A stretch of DNA of 23,962 nt from CALJFL01 sp964590005 (GCA_964590005.1 CAZPVJ010000132.1:1-23962); one strand, 5' to 3'. Shown: positions 1-7,217, counted from the stretch's first letter. Numbers and translations are program-made. The notes: generated from the sequence alone by a model not told the origin.

Positions 1-1
1 C

Positions 2-85
2 AATGAGAAGGGGTTCGAGGAGGTCTACAGCATGGACGGTGGTTTCGAAGTCTGGCGAGGACAGTTCCCGGTAAAACAACCCTAG
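2..85 (+). CDS. glpE: GlpE-like rhodanese, 3' end only (partial)
   Basis: Only the last 27 codons are present; the gene enters from the left edge and stops with TAG. The visible peptide contains GFEEVYSMDGGFEVWRGQFP, the terminal helix/strand of single-domain rhodaneses, and it closely resembles the C-terminus of GlpE (thiosulfate sulfurtransferase) as I remember it. The catalytic Cys loop lies outside the window. GlpE moves sulfane sulfur from thiosulfate to cyanide or thioredoxin in the cytoplasm. The stop codon overlaps the convergent sppA stop by four bases. The rhodanese family call is firm; GlpE rather than another rhodanese is likely but unproven from this fragment. Confidence 0.75.
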   Translation, partial: NEKGFEEVYSMDGGFEVWRGQFPVKQP

Positions 86-1929
86 CGGACGACTGCACAG
101 CTCAGGCAACGCATATAAAGATGGCCGGGATCATCAAATCCGGCCACCATATCGACCGCCTGTCTTACCGGTCGCAACAGCGCTTCCAGCCCCTTGCCCA
201 GACCGCTTTCGCGCACCAGGCCCAGACCACCGACCCGGTCATATAATTGCTGCAGGAGTTCATCGGTAGGCGACATTGAGGGCTGGACGAAGTCGACGCG
301 ATAATCCTCCAGGCCGGCCAATTCTGCCGCGGCTTCCACCGTCTGTTGCAAACCGCCCAATTCGTCGATTAGTCCCGCCTCCAGGGCGTCTTCGGCATTC
401 CAGACTCGCCCCTGGGCAACCGCGTCCACCTGCTCGAAGCTCAGGCCTCGCGCTTGCGCCACGATGTCAACAAAGCCCCGGTAGGAGAAGCCCACGATGC
501 TGGTGATGGTACTGGCCAGCGCGGGATTCAAAGGACGATCGGCTCGCAGCGAACCCGCCAGATTCGTGGTACCCACCCCATCGGTGTGGATACCCAATTT
601 ATCCAGCAACTGCTCAAAGGTCGGAAAAGCTGCAAACACACCGATGCTGCCGGTAATGGTACCTGGCGTCGCCCAGATCTGGTCGGCCTCCGCGGCGATG
701 TAATAGCCACCTGAAGCCGCCACCGAGCCCATAGACGCGAGAACCGGCAAGCCTTGTCCCTTGGCATCCACCAGCGCCTGCCTAATCACTTCCGAGGCAA
801 AGACGCTACCACCGCCGCTATCAACACGCAGCACAATCGCGGCAACATCATCTTCTTCTGCGGCGGTCACGATCAGCTGGGCCAGCGTATCGCCCCCGAC
901 GCTGCCTGCAGGTTGCTCTCCCGGCAAGATAGTGCCGCTGGCCGTGATAACCGCAATCCGATCGCGATCGCTGGAAGGAATGGCGAGCGGCCTTTTCCGC
1001 GCGGCATAGGTTTCAAAATCGATTGCTTCGTAAAGCCCTTCCTCATTCACTGCGCCAACAATCTCCGCCACCTGGTCATTGGCTGTTCCGCGGTGGGCCA
1101 GACGATCTACCAAACCGGACGCTACTGCCAGCGCAGCGGAATCCCCTTCGGCCTTGGCCAGGAGGTCCGCATAGTTGTCGGCGTAGTCATTGAGACTACC
1201 GGCTGGAAGCTTGCGCTGTGTTTGTACAAGTCCGGTGTACTGCTGCCACATCTGGTCCAGCCAGCGGCGGGTGATCTCTCGCTCCGCTTCAGACATATCA
1301 TCACGCAGGAAGGGCTCTGCCATAGACTTGTGCTCACCCGCTTTAAAAACATGCATGCTAACCAGGGCGTTGTTCAGCGCTTCACGGAAGTAATTCCGGT
1401 AGCTGGCATAGCCATCAATTGCGACCGCGCCAAACGGGTGCATGATAATGGTGTCGGCCTGGCTGGCCAGCAGGTACTGATCCTGACTGTAGTAATCGCC
1501 AACCGCTATTACGGGTTTGCCGCTGCGTTTAAAATCGTCCAGCGCCTGTCTTATCTCCTGGGCTTTGCTCAGGCCCGCGTAAAGCAGGTAATCCAGCTCC
1601 ATCACCAGTGCTGTAATCGCCGGGTCATCTGCAGCAAATTTGATCGCATCAAGAATATCAATCAGCAGGACTTCGTTATCGGTCGGAGAGGGCTCGGCCA
1701 GCAAAGCCTGCAGGGGCTCCACATAGGTCCTCTGGTCGACCACGGTTCCCATGGGGTTAAGCAGCAGGGCCGCCCGTTGCGGCAATGGCTCGGGCCCCTC
1801 GTCCAGAAGAGCCATAACAATGATGCCAACGACCAGCAGGAAGAGGATATTCAACACGGCAACCCGCAGCCGGGTTACGCCATTCCACAACGCGGCAAAG
1901 AAACGTCGGACAAACGAGGGCTTAGTCAT
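82..1929 (-). CDS. sppA: Signal peptide peptidase SppA, 67K type (S49 protease)
   Basis: This 615-residue inner-membrane serine protease would degrade cleaved signal peptides and other membrane-embedded peptides. One N-terminal membrane anchor (about residues 21-42) is followed by two tandem S49 domains, as in E. coli SppA. The Ser/Lys dyad is visible: Lys201 in AGEHKSMAEPF of the N-terminal domain and Ser406 in GSVAASGGYY of the C-terminal domain, preceded by the oxyanion-type segment DSGGGS (370-375). I chose the ATG at 1929 because GAGGAGG lies five bases upstream and the anchor starts correctly; the reading frame stays open to 1995, but the extra 22 residues look unstructured. The start overlaps the end of the DUF2069 gene by eight bases, so it is the last gene of a coupled leftward operon. 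Confidence 0.95.
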   Translation of the reverse strand: MTKPSFVRRFFAALWNGVTRLRVAVLNILFLLVVGIIVMALLDEGPEPLPQRAALLLNPMGTVVDQRTYVEPLQALLAEPSPTDNEVLLIDILDAIKFAADDPAITALVMELDYLLYAGLSKAQEIRQALDDFKRSGKPVIAVGDYYSQDQYLLASQADTIIMHPFGAVAIDGYASYRNYFREALNNALVSMHVFKAGEHKSMAEPFLRDDMSEAEREITRRWLDQMWQQYTGLVQTQRKLPAGSLNDYADNYADLLAKAEGDSAALAVASGLVDRLAHRGTANDQVAEIVGAVNEEGLYEAIDFETYAARKRPLAIPSSDRDRIAVITASGTILPGEQPAGSVGGDTLAQLIVTAAEEDDVAAIVLRVDSGGGSVFASEVIRQALVDAKGQGLPVLASMGSVAASGGYYIAAEADQIWATPGTITGSIGVFAAFPTFEQLLDKLGIHTDGVGTTNLAGSLRADRPLNPALASTITSIVGFSYRGFVDIVAQARGLSFEQVDAVAQGRVWNAEDALEAGLIDELGGLQQTVEAAAELAGLEDYRVDFVQPSMSPTDELLQQLYDRVGGLGLVRESGLGKGLEALLRPVRQAVDMVAGFDDPGHLYMRCLSCAVVR

Positions 1930-2311
1930 TCTCGGCCTCCTCGGCCATGATGGCGGTATCGGCGGTGCGAAGCTCCCGCGCACGCCAGCGGACATACATC
2001 ATCGATGCGCAGAACAGCGTCACCACAGCAACCAGCCCCACTATCGTAGCCATGTCGCCTGGTTGCGCAAAAATACGCTCAACCTGCGCCACGAAATACA
2101 GCAGGGATACAAAACACAACCAGATAAAACTGCGCAGACGGTCCCGAAACATGCCCGGCACGAACAGTAGGAGTGGGAACAGTTTGCCGAACCAGATTAT
2201 CGCCGGCATCTCGTAGATCAAGGCATCGGTGGCCTGCTGCAGGAACAAAGTCACCCAGGCCAGCCAGGACAAAGACCAGGTAGCCTGAGTCAGCCGACCA
2301 CGCTGCTTCAT
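1922..2311 (-). CDS. DUF2069 family inner-membrane protein
   Basis: A 129-residue, tryptophan- and leucine-rich integral membrane protein with about four hydrophobic segments (roughly 10-30, 38-54, 60-78 and 87-105) and a charged, acidic C-terminal tail. Length and pattern fit the DUF2069 family, which in Pseudomonas sits beside wrbA; the function is unknown. Its ATG overlaps the wrbA stop (ATGA), and its own stop lies inside the start of sppA, so translation of all three is probably coupled. Family assignment rests on recalled similarity and synteny. No catalytic residues are evident, and a direct enzymatic role is unlikely. Confidence 0.8.
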   Translation of the reverse strand: MKQRGRLTQATWSLSWLAWVTLFLQQATDALIYEMPAIIWFGKLFPLLLFVPGMFRDRLRSFIWLCFVSLLYFVAQVERIFAQPGDMATIVGLVAVVTLFCASMMYVRWRARELRTADTAIMAEEAEND

Positions 2312-2913
2312 CGGCTCCCCGGCGCTGTGAGTGCGTGACGGGCAACGCGCGCCCCGAGAGCTCGACAGAGCGAGGCCTCGTTATCATCGATAGCGCGGCT
2401 GTTGTCGTCACCGGCCCAGTGGCTTGCGCCATAGGGACTACCCCCCGACTCGGCGGTCATCAGCCCTGCCTCGCTGTACGGCAAACCCATGACCACCATC
2501 CCGTGGTGCAGCAGCGGCAGCATCATACTCAGCAAGGTACTCTCCTGCCCGCCATGCAGGCTGGAAGTGGAGGTGAATACCGCCGCTGGCTTGTCGACGA
2601 GAGATCCACTGAGCCACAGCCCGGAACTCTGGTCGATGAAATATTTCAACGGTGCGGCCATGTTGCCAAAACGGGTGGGACTGCCCATCACCAGCCCCGC
2701 ACAATGGCGCAAGTCGTCGGCCTCGCAATACAGTGGGCCGTCCTCCGGAATATCGTTCTCCGTTTGCTCAGTGGCTGCCGAAATCGCAGGCACCGTACGC
2801 AATCGCGCGCTGATACCGGGCACCAGTTCAACGCCGCGGGCTACCTGCTGGGCGAGCTTTTCCGTCGCCCCATTGCGGCTATAGAAAAGCACCAGGACAT
2901 ACGGAATTTCCAT
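2308..2913 (-). CDS. wrbA: NAD(P)H:quinone oxidoreductase WrbA (flavodoxin-like)
   Basis: A 201-residue flavodoxin-fold FMN enzyme that would reduce quinones by two electrons using NAD(P)H, limiting redox cycling. The N-terminal strand runs into the FMN phosphate loop, FYSRNGATEKLA (residues 10-21). The second FMN loop is GSPTRFGNMAAPLKYFIDQ (about residues 77-95), the WrbA hallmark, followed by a glycine-rich HGGQE loop. Length matches WrbA (about 200 residues). The ATG shares one base with the arsC-like stop (TGATG) and the stop overlaps the DUF2069 start by four bases, so it is the middle of a tightly coupled operon. Confidence 0.93.
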   Translation of the reverse strand: MEIPYVLVLFYSRNGATEKLAQQVARGVELVPGISARLRTVPAISAATEQTENDIPEDGPLYCEADDLRHCAGLVMGSPTRFGNMAAPLKYFIDQSSGLWLSGSLVDKPAAVFTSTSSLHGGQESTLLSMMLPLLHHGMVVMGLPYSEAGLMTAESGGSPYGASHWAGDDNSRAIDDNEASLCRALGARVARHALTAPGSR

Positions 2914-3263
2914 CAGTTGAGCAGCGCCAGCACATTCTCAGGGGGCCTTCCAAGCACGGCCTGATTGCCTTTGACCACGATCGGTCTTTCGATCAGCTTG
3001 GGCGCCTCAGCCATTGCGACAAGCAGGGCGTCATCAGACGTATCCTTACCAAAACCCCTGGATTTGAATTCATCTTCCCCGCGCCGTACCAGTTGCGATG
3101 CCGGTATGTCGAGCTTAGCCAATAACTGCCGCAGCTCATTGAGCGTTGGGGGCGATTCCAGGTAGAGCACAACCTCAGGGTCGACACCGTGCTCTTTCAG
3201 CAAGGCCAGTGTGTTGCGTGATTTGGAGCAGCGTGGGTTGTGGTAAATCGTAAATTCGCTCAT
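2913..3263 (-). CDS. arsC: ArsC/Spx-family reductase (glutaredoxin-dependent arsenate reductase type)
   Basis: A 116-residue thioredoxin-fold protein. Cys12 in NPRCSKSRNTL matches the catalytic cysteine of E. coli-type ArsC, and the three arginines that bind the oxyanion are conserved in position: Arg60 (with Arg61), Arg93 and Arg106. The predicted reaction is arsenate to arsenite using glutathione and glutaredoxin. No arsenite pump or ArsR regulator is nearby; chromosomal copies beside wrbA (YfgD-like) often have an unproven role. First gene of the leftward operon, with an extended -10 promoter about 30 bases upstream. Only a weak ribosome binding site is visible. True arsenate activity remains uncertain although the catalytic residues are intact. 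Confidence 0.88.
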   Translation of the reverse strand: MSEFTIYHNPRCSKSRNTLALLKEHGVDPEVVLYLESPPTLNELRQLLAKLDIPASQLVRRGEDEFKSRGFGKDTSDDALLVAMAEAPKLIERPIVVKGNQAVLGRPPENVLALLN

Positions 3264-3292
3264 TGGACATTCCAGGCATTCTGGGGGCGCCG

Positions 3293-3301
3293 ATTATAGC
3301 A
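3293..3301 (-). promoter_or_regulatory. Extended -10 promoter of the arsC-like/wrbA/DUF2069/sppA operon
   Basis: Read on the minus strand the site is TGCTATAAT, a perfect extended -10 (TGnTATAAT). No recognisable -35 lies at 16-18 bases, as is normal for extended -10 promoters. Transcription would begin near 3286, giving a leader of about 23 bases before the ATG at 3263. Confidence 0.6.
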
Positions 3302-3342
3302 AAGCTGGCCCATACCAGCGCATTCAGGCACCCAACAAATCG

Positions 3343-3351
3343 TGCCATAAT
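3343..3351 (+). promoter_or_regulatory. Extended -10 promoter of yihY
   Basis: The site is TGCCATAAT: TGn plus a 5/6 match to TATAAT, without a good -35. Initiation seven to eight bases downstream falls at about 3358-3359, directly at the chosen yihY start codon, so the message may be leaderless. It lies back to back with the extended -10 of the divergent operon, 42 bases apart. Confidence 0.5.
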
Positions 3352-3358
3352 GGTTTTC

Positions 3359-4588
3359 ATGGAGAGCATTCAGACACTACTGCACCAGTTATGGCATCGC
3401 ACCCGCTACCTGGTCGGCAGATTTGGGACCGACCACTGCTCTGAAACCGCCGCCGCCCTCACCTATATGAGCCTTTTTGCGCTGGTTCCACTGCTGACAG
3501 TCCTGTACACCATGGCCTCAGCGATCCCCGCCTTCCAGGGCATGGAGGAAAGCATCCAGGACCTGCTATTCGAGCATCTGATGCCGGAGACCTCTTCTGA
3601 TATCGAAAGCTACCTGAGTGACTTTTCTCGCCAGGCCAAGAACCTGACCGGGGTGGGCATTGGCTTCCTGGTTGCGACCGCGGTCCTGATGTTGCGCAAC
3701 ATCGAAAAGGCCTTCAACATGATATGGCGCACCCGCGAGAACCGCAGTGCGGTCTCCAGTTTCCTGCTGTACTGGGCCGTACTCAGCCTGGCGCCACTGA
3801 CCATCGGCCTGGCGCTGGCGATCAGTACTTACCTCGCGTCTTATACCGTCATGTTCGAGGACTACGATGTCATCGGAGCAGGTTCAACACTGCTCAAATT
3901 CTCCCCGCTCTTGTTAAGCGCTGGTGGTTTTACACTGATTTACGTCGCGGTGCCCAACTGCAGGGTCCCTTTCAAACACGCCCTGATTGGCGGTCTGGCC
4001 GCGGCACTGGCATTCAACGTGGCGCGTTCAGCATTTACCGACCTGGTGGTAGGTTCCAACTACACCTTCATTTACGGCGCCTTCGCCGCGGTGCCCTTGT
4101 TCCTGCTGTGGATTTACCTGTCCTGGAACATCGTTTTGATGGGGGGAATCCTTGTTCATAGCCTGTCGGCTTACCAGACACAGGACGAAGCGGCGCGGCC
4201 GACCGTGCTCAAGGCACTGGATATACTCTATCTGTTCTGGCAGCGGCAAAAGAGCGGTACCGGTGTTCGGGAGATAGAATTGCTCGACAACCGGCACGAG
4301 GCACTGAAGGGTCTTGACAGTGAAACCTGGCGCGAGCTACGCGATATATTTTTGCAAAAACGCCTGATTACGCAGAATGATAGAGGCAAGTACCTGTTGA
4401 GCCGCGACCTGCATGAGGTCTCGTTCTGGCAGCTGAAGGAGTGGACCAACGCGGAATTGCCGCTACTGAAAGAGGATATCGAAACCCACCTGTCCTGGCA
4501 GGATGACGCATACCGACTGCTGAGGGATCAGCGCGGCCAGCAAAGAGAACTGCTCAATATCAGCCTGGCGGACCTGTTCTCGCAATGA
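3359..4588 (+). CDS. yihY: YihY/virulence factor BrkB family membrane protein
   Basis: A 409-residue inner-membrane protein of the family once misnamed ribonuclease BN. About six membrane segments (near 35-57, 98-118, 135-160, 183-198, 208-228 and 240-268) include the family signatures RNIEKAFNMIW and FLLWIYLSWNIVLMGG. The last ~120 residues are soluble, charged and winged-helix-like, as in the longer Pseudomonas-type homologues; the shorter E. coli YihY lacks them. Molecular function is unknown. I chose the ATG at 3359 because the candidate -10 covers the upstream ATG at 3350, and residues encoded from 3263 would overlap the divergent gene start. Its stop overlaps the thioredoxin start (ATGA), so the two form an operon. 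Confidence 0.87.
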   Translation: MESIQTLLHQLWHRTRYLVGRFGTDHCSETAAALTYMSLFALVPLLTVLYTMASAIPAFQGMEESIQDLLFEHLMPETSSDIESYLSDFSRQAKNLTGVGIGFLVATAVLMLRNIEKAFNMIWRTRENRSAVSSFLLYWAVLSLAPLTIGLALAISTYLASYTVMFEDYDVIGAGSTLLKFSPLLLSAGGFTLIYVAVPNCRVPFKHALIGGLAAALAFNVARSAFTDLVVGSNYTFIYGAFAAVPLFLLWIYLSWNIVLMGGILVHSLSAYQTQDEAARPTVLKALDILYLFWQRQKSGTGVREIELLDNRHEALKGLDSETWRELRDIFLQKRLITQNDRGKYLLSRDLHEVSFWQLKEWTNAELPLLKEDIETHLSWQDDAYRLLRDQRGQQRELLNISLADLFSQ

Positions 4589-5019
4589 AATTCCTCGCTG
4601 CAATGTTACTAGGCCTGCTGTTGGTTGGCTGTGGCGCCCAAGACAGTCCAGACATACGAGCCCAGGCCGCTATCGATGCATTGCGCGGGCAGTGGGTCGT
4701 AATCAATTACTGGGCCAGATGGTGTAAGCCCTGCGTCAAGGAAATCCCCGAGTTGAACAAGCTCGATCAGAAGCACGCCACGGTCACGGTACTGGGCGTG
4801 AACTACGATGGCGCCACCGGTGACGAGCTGGCCTCACAAATGACGGAATTTGGCGTGGAATTTGCCAATCTGGACGCTGATCCCGCGGCCCATTTGGGCA
4901 TACCCCGGCCGGTGGTGTTACCGACAACTGTCATCCTGGACCCCAAAGGCACCGTCATCCAGACCCTCGTCGGACCGCAAACGCTGGAGGCGCTGGAAGC
5001 AGCCACGATTGGCGGCTAG
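4585..5019 (+). CDS. Thioredoxin-like lipoprotein (TlpA/ResA type)
   Basis: A 144-residue protein with a lipoprotein signal: hydrophobic stretch, then lipobox LVGC with Cys16. Position +2 after Cys is Gly, with no Asp retention signal, so outer-membrane sorting is possible. The thioredoxin domain has the active site WCKPC (Cys47, Cys50) and the cis-proline segment VLPTTVILDPKG. It probably acts in the periplasm as a disulfide reductase. It is coupled to yihY by an ATGA overlap; the same pair occurs in Pseudomonas next to wrbA/arsC (recalled synteny). No cytochrome c maturation genes are nearby, so its partner is unknown. Confidence 0.9.
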   Translation: MKFLAAMLLGLLLVGCGAQDSPDIRAQAAIDALRGQWVVINYWARWCKPCVKEIPELNKLDQKHATVTVLGVNYDGATGDELASQMTEFGVEFANLDADPAAHLGIPRPVVLPTTVILDPKGTVIQTLVGPQTLEALEAATIGG

Positions 5020-5033
5020 CGTCTCTGTAAGGC

Positions 5034-5060
5034 AAAAAAAAGCCGGCCATAGAGGCCGGC
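5034..5060 (-). terminator. Rho-independent terminator for leftward transcription
   Basis: A perfect 7-bp stem (GCCGGCC / GGCCGGC, 5042-5048 with 5054-5060) encloses a 5-base loop. On the minus strand the stem is followed by eight T residues (the A-run 5034-5041 on the plus strand). There is no T-run on the plus-strand side, so the classical reading direction is leftward. The only leftward gene it can serve is the small ORF at 5202-5378. It may still slow rightward transcription leaving the thioredoxin gene. Confidence 0.7.
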
Positions 5061-5201
5061 ACTAGAGATGGAGTCTCTCTAAGGGGGATTGAGGACCTGG
5101 ATGGAATCCAGAATACTGTCAACAGGGTCAAAAACACCCGCTGCAACTCTCCTGCGCTGCAACTACCCTGTCACTGTTTAGTCAGACGGTTGATTCGAGG
5201 A
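5061..5201. other. Non-coding stretch with inverted and direct repeats
   Basis: No convincing gene. Visible structure: AGAGA/TCTCT arms just right of the terminator (about 5064-5078); a separated 7-bp inverted repeat ACAGGGT (5122-5128) with ACCCTGT (5165-5171); and, inside it, a direct repeat CTGCAACT at 5141-5148 and 5157-5164. On the minus strand this would be the 3' untranslated region of the small ORF, or a structured small RNA. The evidence does not decide between them. Confidence 0.4.
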
Positions 5202-5378
5202 TTAGTTCCCCAGGTTCTGAAAAAAATGTGTCATCCCGGGCGCTATTTCGGCCGCGAGCGTCTGCGGACAGAATTGTTCAGCCTCGGCGGCTTGCAGCCG
5301 CAAGGCACCGGTACTGGCAAACAACAGGAAAACCGTGGTGTATACGATCGTAACGGCTATTTTAATGCGTCGTCTCAT
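5202..5378 (-). CDS. Small secreted or membrane peptide, 58 residues (hypothetical)
   Basis: Not a family I recognise. The peptide starts MRRRIK, then has a hydrophobic core (about residues 7-25, including TVFLLFASTGAL), then RLQAAEAEQ. This is a typical Sec signal with a plausible signal peptidase I site after LQA (residue 30). The mature part would be about 28 residues with a single Cys (residue 37) and the end HFFQNLGN. AGGGAG lies eight bases before the ATG, a good ribosome binding site, and a leftward terminator sits 140 bases beyond the stop. A longer plus-strand frame covers the same bases but starts at TTG with no ribosome binding site. It could also be a small membrane protein with an uncleaved anchor. 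Confidence 0.55.
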   Translation of the reverse strand: MRRRIKIAVTIVYTTVFLLFASTGALRLQAAEAEQFCPQTLAAEIAPGMTHFFQNLGN

Positions 5379-5585
5379 CTTATGTGCTCCCTACAAGCCT
5401 GGTGGACTACCCTTAAAATGTAGTCTCGGCGCCTGAACTCAAGCTGAACTATTCACACGCTTCATTACGGTTTCTTAATGTTCGACCCAAGTGCCCGAAA
5501 GCCCCGCAATTAATGGACAGCACCGAAGCTTGCTACTAATCTCCTTGGGACACAGTCGCGGCAAAGGTTCAACATAGGAGGGGCT
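5379..5585. other. Intergenic region upstream of cysK and of the small ORF
   Basis: About 200 bases between divergent genes. It contains one clear inverted repeat (5405-5425, listed separately) and the AGGAGG ribosome binding site of cysK at 5576-5581. I found no sigma-70 promoter for cysK that I would defend and no riboswitch or T-box pattern. It is somewhat richer in A/T than the flanking genes around 5445-5485. Confidence 0.4.
5405..5425. promoter_or_regulatory. Inverted repeat, possible operator
   Basis: GACTAC-N9-GTAGTC with an AT-rich centre (CCTTAAAAT). Perfect 6-bp arms with a 15-bp centre-to-centre spacing suit a dimeric regulator. The site lies 27 bases upstream of the small ORF start and about 160 bases upstream of cysK, so it could act on either. 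No matching regulator was identified. Confidence 0.35.
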
Positions 5586-6554
5586 ATGGGCACTATCTTC
5601 GAGGACAATTCGGCCACCATTGGCGGCACCCCGCTGGTCAAGATAAACCGGATCAGCGATGGCAACATCTACGCCAAGCTGGAGAACCGTAATCCAGCGA
5701 TGTCGGTAAAGTGCCGGATCGGTACCAGCATGGTCATGGCAGCCGAAAAGGATGGCAGCCTGAAGCCCGGCATGACCATTGTTGAGCCCACCAGTGGCAA
5801 CACCGGTATAGCACTGGCCTTCGTGGCGGCTGCCCGGGGCTATGGCTGCATACTGGTGATGCCCAATACGATGAGCCTGGAACGCAGGATGTTGATGAAA
5901 GCGCTGGGGGCAGAGATCATTCTGACCGAGGGTGCCAAGGGAATCCCTGCCGCCATTGCCAAAGCGGAAGAAATCATTGCATCGGACCCCGGCAAATACT
6001 GGGGACCCCATCAGTTCGAAAACCCGGCCAATCCAGCGGTTCACGAGGCGACTACCGGGCCGGAGATCTGGTCTGACACCGGAGGCAAAATCGATTTGCT
6101 GGTATCCGGTGTGGGCACTGGCGGTACGCTGACCGGCATTTCCCGCTACATCAAGAATACCCAGGGGAAGCCCATCACTACCGTCGCGGTCGAACCGGAG
6201 TCAAGCACGATGATCACAGCCACGGCTGCCGGCGAGGAACCGACCCACGCGCCACATAAAATACAGGGTATTGGCGCCGGGTTCGTACCCAAGAACCTGG
6301 ACATGGGCATGGTCGACCAGGTTGAACAGGTTAGTAACGAGGAAGCTTTCGAGTGGGCGCACAAGCTGATGCAGCAGGAAGGAATACTGGCCGGTGTATC
6401 CTGCGGTGCGGCAATGGCTGTCGCTCACAGGGTGTCCCAACAGCCGGAACATGCTGGCAAGATGATCGTCGCCATACTTCCGGATTCGGGCGAACGCTAT
6501 CTGAGTTCCCCCCTGTTTGCAGGTCACTTTACCGATAACGAGACGGTCCAGTAG
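5586..6554 (+). CDS. cysK: Cysteine synthase A (O-acetylserine sulfhydrylase)
   Basis: A 322-residue cytosolic PLP enzyme joining O-acetyl-L-serine and sulfide to form L-cysteine. Lys42 in NPAMSVKCRIG is the PLP lysine (Lys41 in E. coli CysK). TSGNTG (69-74) binds the substrate carboxylate, GVGTGGTLTG holds the PLP phosphate, and PSSGERYL-type PDSGERYLS lies near the C-terminus. These, and the NP.xSVKCRIG form, point to CysK rather than CysM. AGGAGG sits four bases before the ATG, a very strong ribosome binding site. It is transcribed alone, with the acetyltransferase gene converging eight bases beyond its stop. No other sulfur-assimilation gene is adjacent, though a rhodanese lies at the left edge. 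Confidence 0.96.
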   Translation: MGTIFEDNSATIGGTPLVKINRISDGNIYAKLENRNPAMSVKCRIGTSMVMAAEKDGSLKPGMTIVEPTSGNTGIALAFVAAARGYGCILVMPNTMSLERRMLMKALGAEIILTEGAKGIPAAIAKAEEIIASDPGKYWGPHQFENPANPAVHEATTGPEIWSDTGGKIDLLVSGVGTGGTLTGISRYIKNTQGKPITTVAVEPESSTMITATAAGEEPTHAPHKIQGIGAGFVPKNLDMGMVDQVEQVSNEEAFEWAHKLMQQEGILAGVSCGAAMAVAHRVSQQPEHAGKMIVAILPDSGERYLSSPLFAGHFTDNETVQ

Positions 6555-6562
6555 ATGGCGCC

Positions 6563-7150
6563 TCAGTCCCGCTCCAGCAAAACCTCCAGGCGCTTTTCGA
6601 CCTCGGGCCAGTCATCGTCGATCACGCTGAAGTAAACTGAATCGCGGGGGAAATCCTCCTGCACAACCAGGTGCTTGCGCAACACTCCCTCGCGGCTGGC
6701 ACCTATCCTCTCCAGCGCGCGCTGGGAGCGAAGGTTCCGCGCATCGGTCTTGAACTCAACTCGCTGGCAGCCGAGGCGCTCGAATGCATGGCGCAGCAGC
6801 AGTAGCTTGGTCTCGGTATTGACCGCGGTACGCTGCCACTCCTGGCCCAGCCACGTCCAGCCAATCTCCACGCTAAGATGCTCTGGCCTGATATTCAGGT
6901 AACGGGTGCTACCAGCAACCTTGTTCTTACCCCGCTCGACGATGGCAAAAGGTAGCTGGTCCGGCGCGGCGAGCGCCTCGTCGATCCAGTGCCTGGTATC
7001 CGCCTGATCTACGAAGCAACGGCGCGGCATGTACACCCACTCAGCGGCCTCCCGGCCGCGGGCATACAGACCCTGCGCATGATCTTGCGAAAGGGGCTCG
7101 AGTCGCACGTACTTGCCCTCGAGCCTTACCGGTTGTGCATCCAGCACCAT
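6563..7150 (-). CDS. GNAT-family N-acetyltransferase (RimJ/RimL-like)
   Basis: A 195-residue single-domain acetyltransferase. The N-terminal strand VRLEGKYVRLEPL, the central EIGWTWLGQEWQRTAVNTE (acetyl-CoA-binding motif A, Q-x-x-A form) and the later ARNLRSQRALERIGASREG are classic RimJ/RimL-like (Acetyltransf_3) features. It would transfer acetyl from acetyl-CoA to an amine; the substrate is not predictable from sequence, and protein N-termini or small molecules are both possible. I chose the ATG at 7150 because AGAAGGA lies six bases upstream; an in-frame ATG at 7177 lacks such a site. Convergent with cysK. Confidence 0.88.
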   Translation of the reverse strand: MVLDAQPVRLEGKYVRLEPLSQDHAQGLYARGREAAEWVYMPRRCFVDQADTRHWIDEALAAPDQLPFAIVERGKNKVAGSTRYLNIRPEHLSVEIGWTWLGQEWQRTAVNTETKLLLLRHAFERLGCQRVEFKTDARNLRSQRALERIGASREGVLRKHLVVQEDFPRDSVYFSVIDDDWPEVEKRLEVLLERD

Positions 7151-7217
7151 TTCGTTTCCTTCTCCATGCAGTAACAAGCAAGTCTTCCGGCCGCGGCGCT
7201 GCCGCGGAAGATCTCAC

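Noticed and set aside
754..1950. 398-codon open frame on the plus strand inside sppA
   Set aside because: It is the antisense shadow of a well-supported sppA; the translation has no recognisable domain and odd composition (His/Gln-rich).
3263..3358. Upstream N-terminal extension of yihY
   Set aside because: It would start on the divergent arsC-like start codon and run over both promoters; the family begins near 3359.
4955..5146. 63-codon minus-strand frame overlapping the thioredoxin end
   Set aside because: TTG start, runs through the terminator hairpin and into the thioredoxin gene; no ribosome binding site.
5190..5423. 77-codon plus-strand frame in the trx-cysK gap
   Set aside because: TTG start without a ribosome binding site, no domain pattern; the opposite strand carries a small ORF with good signals.
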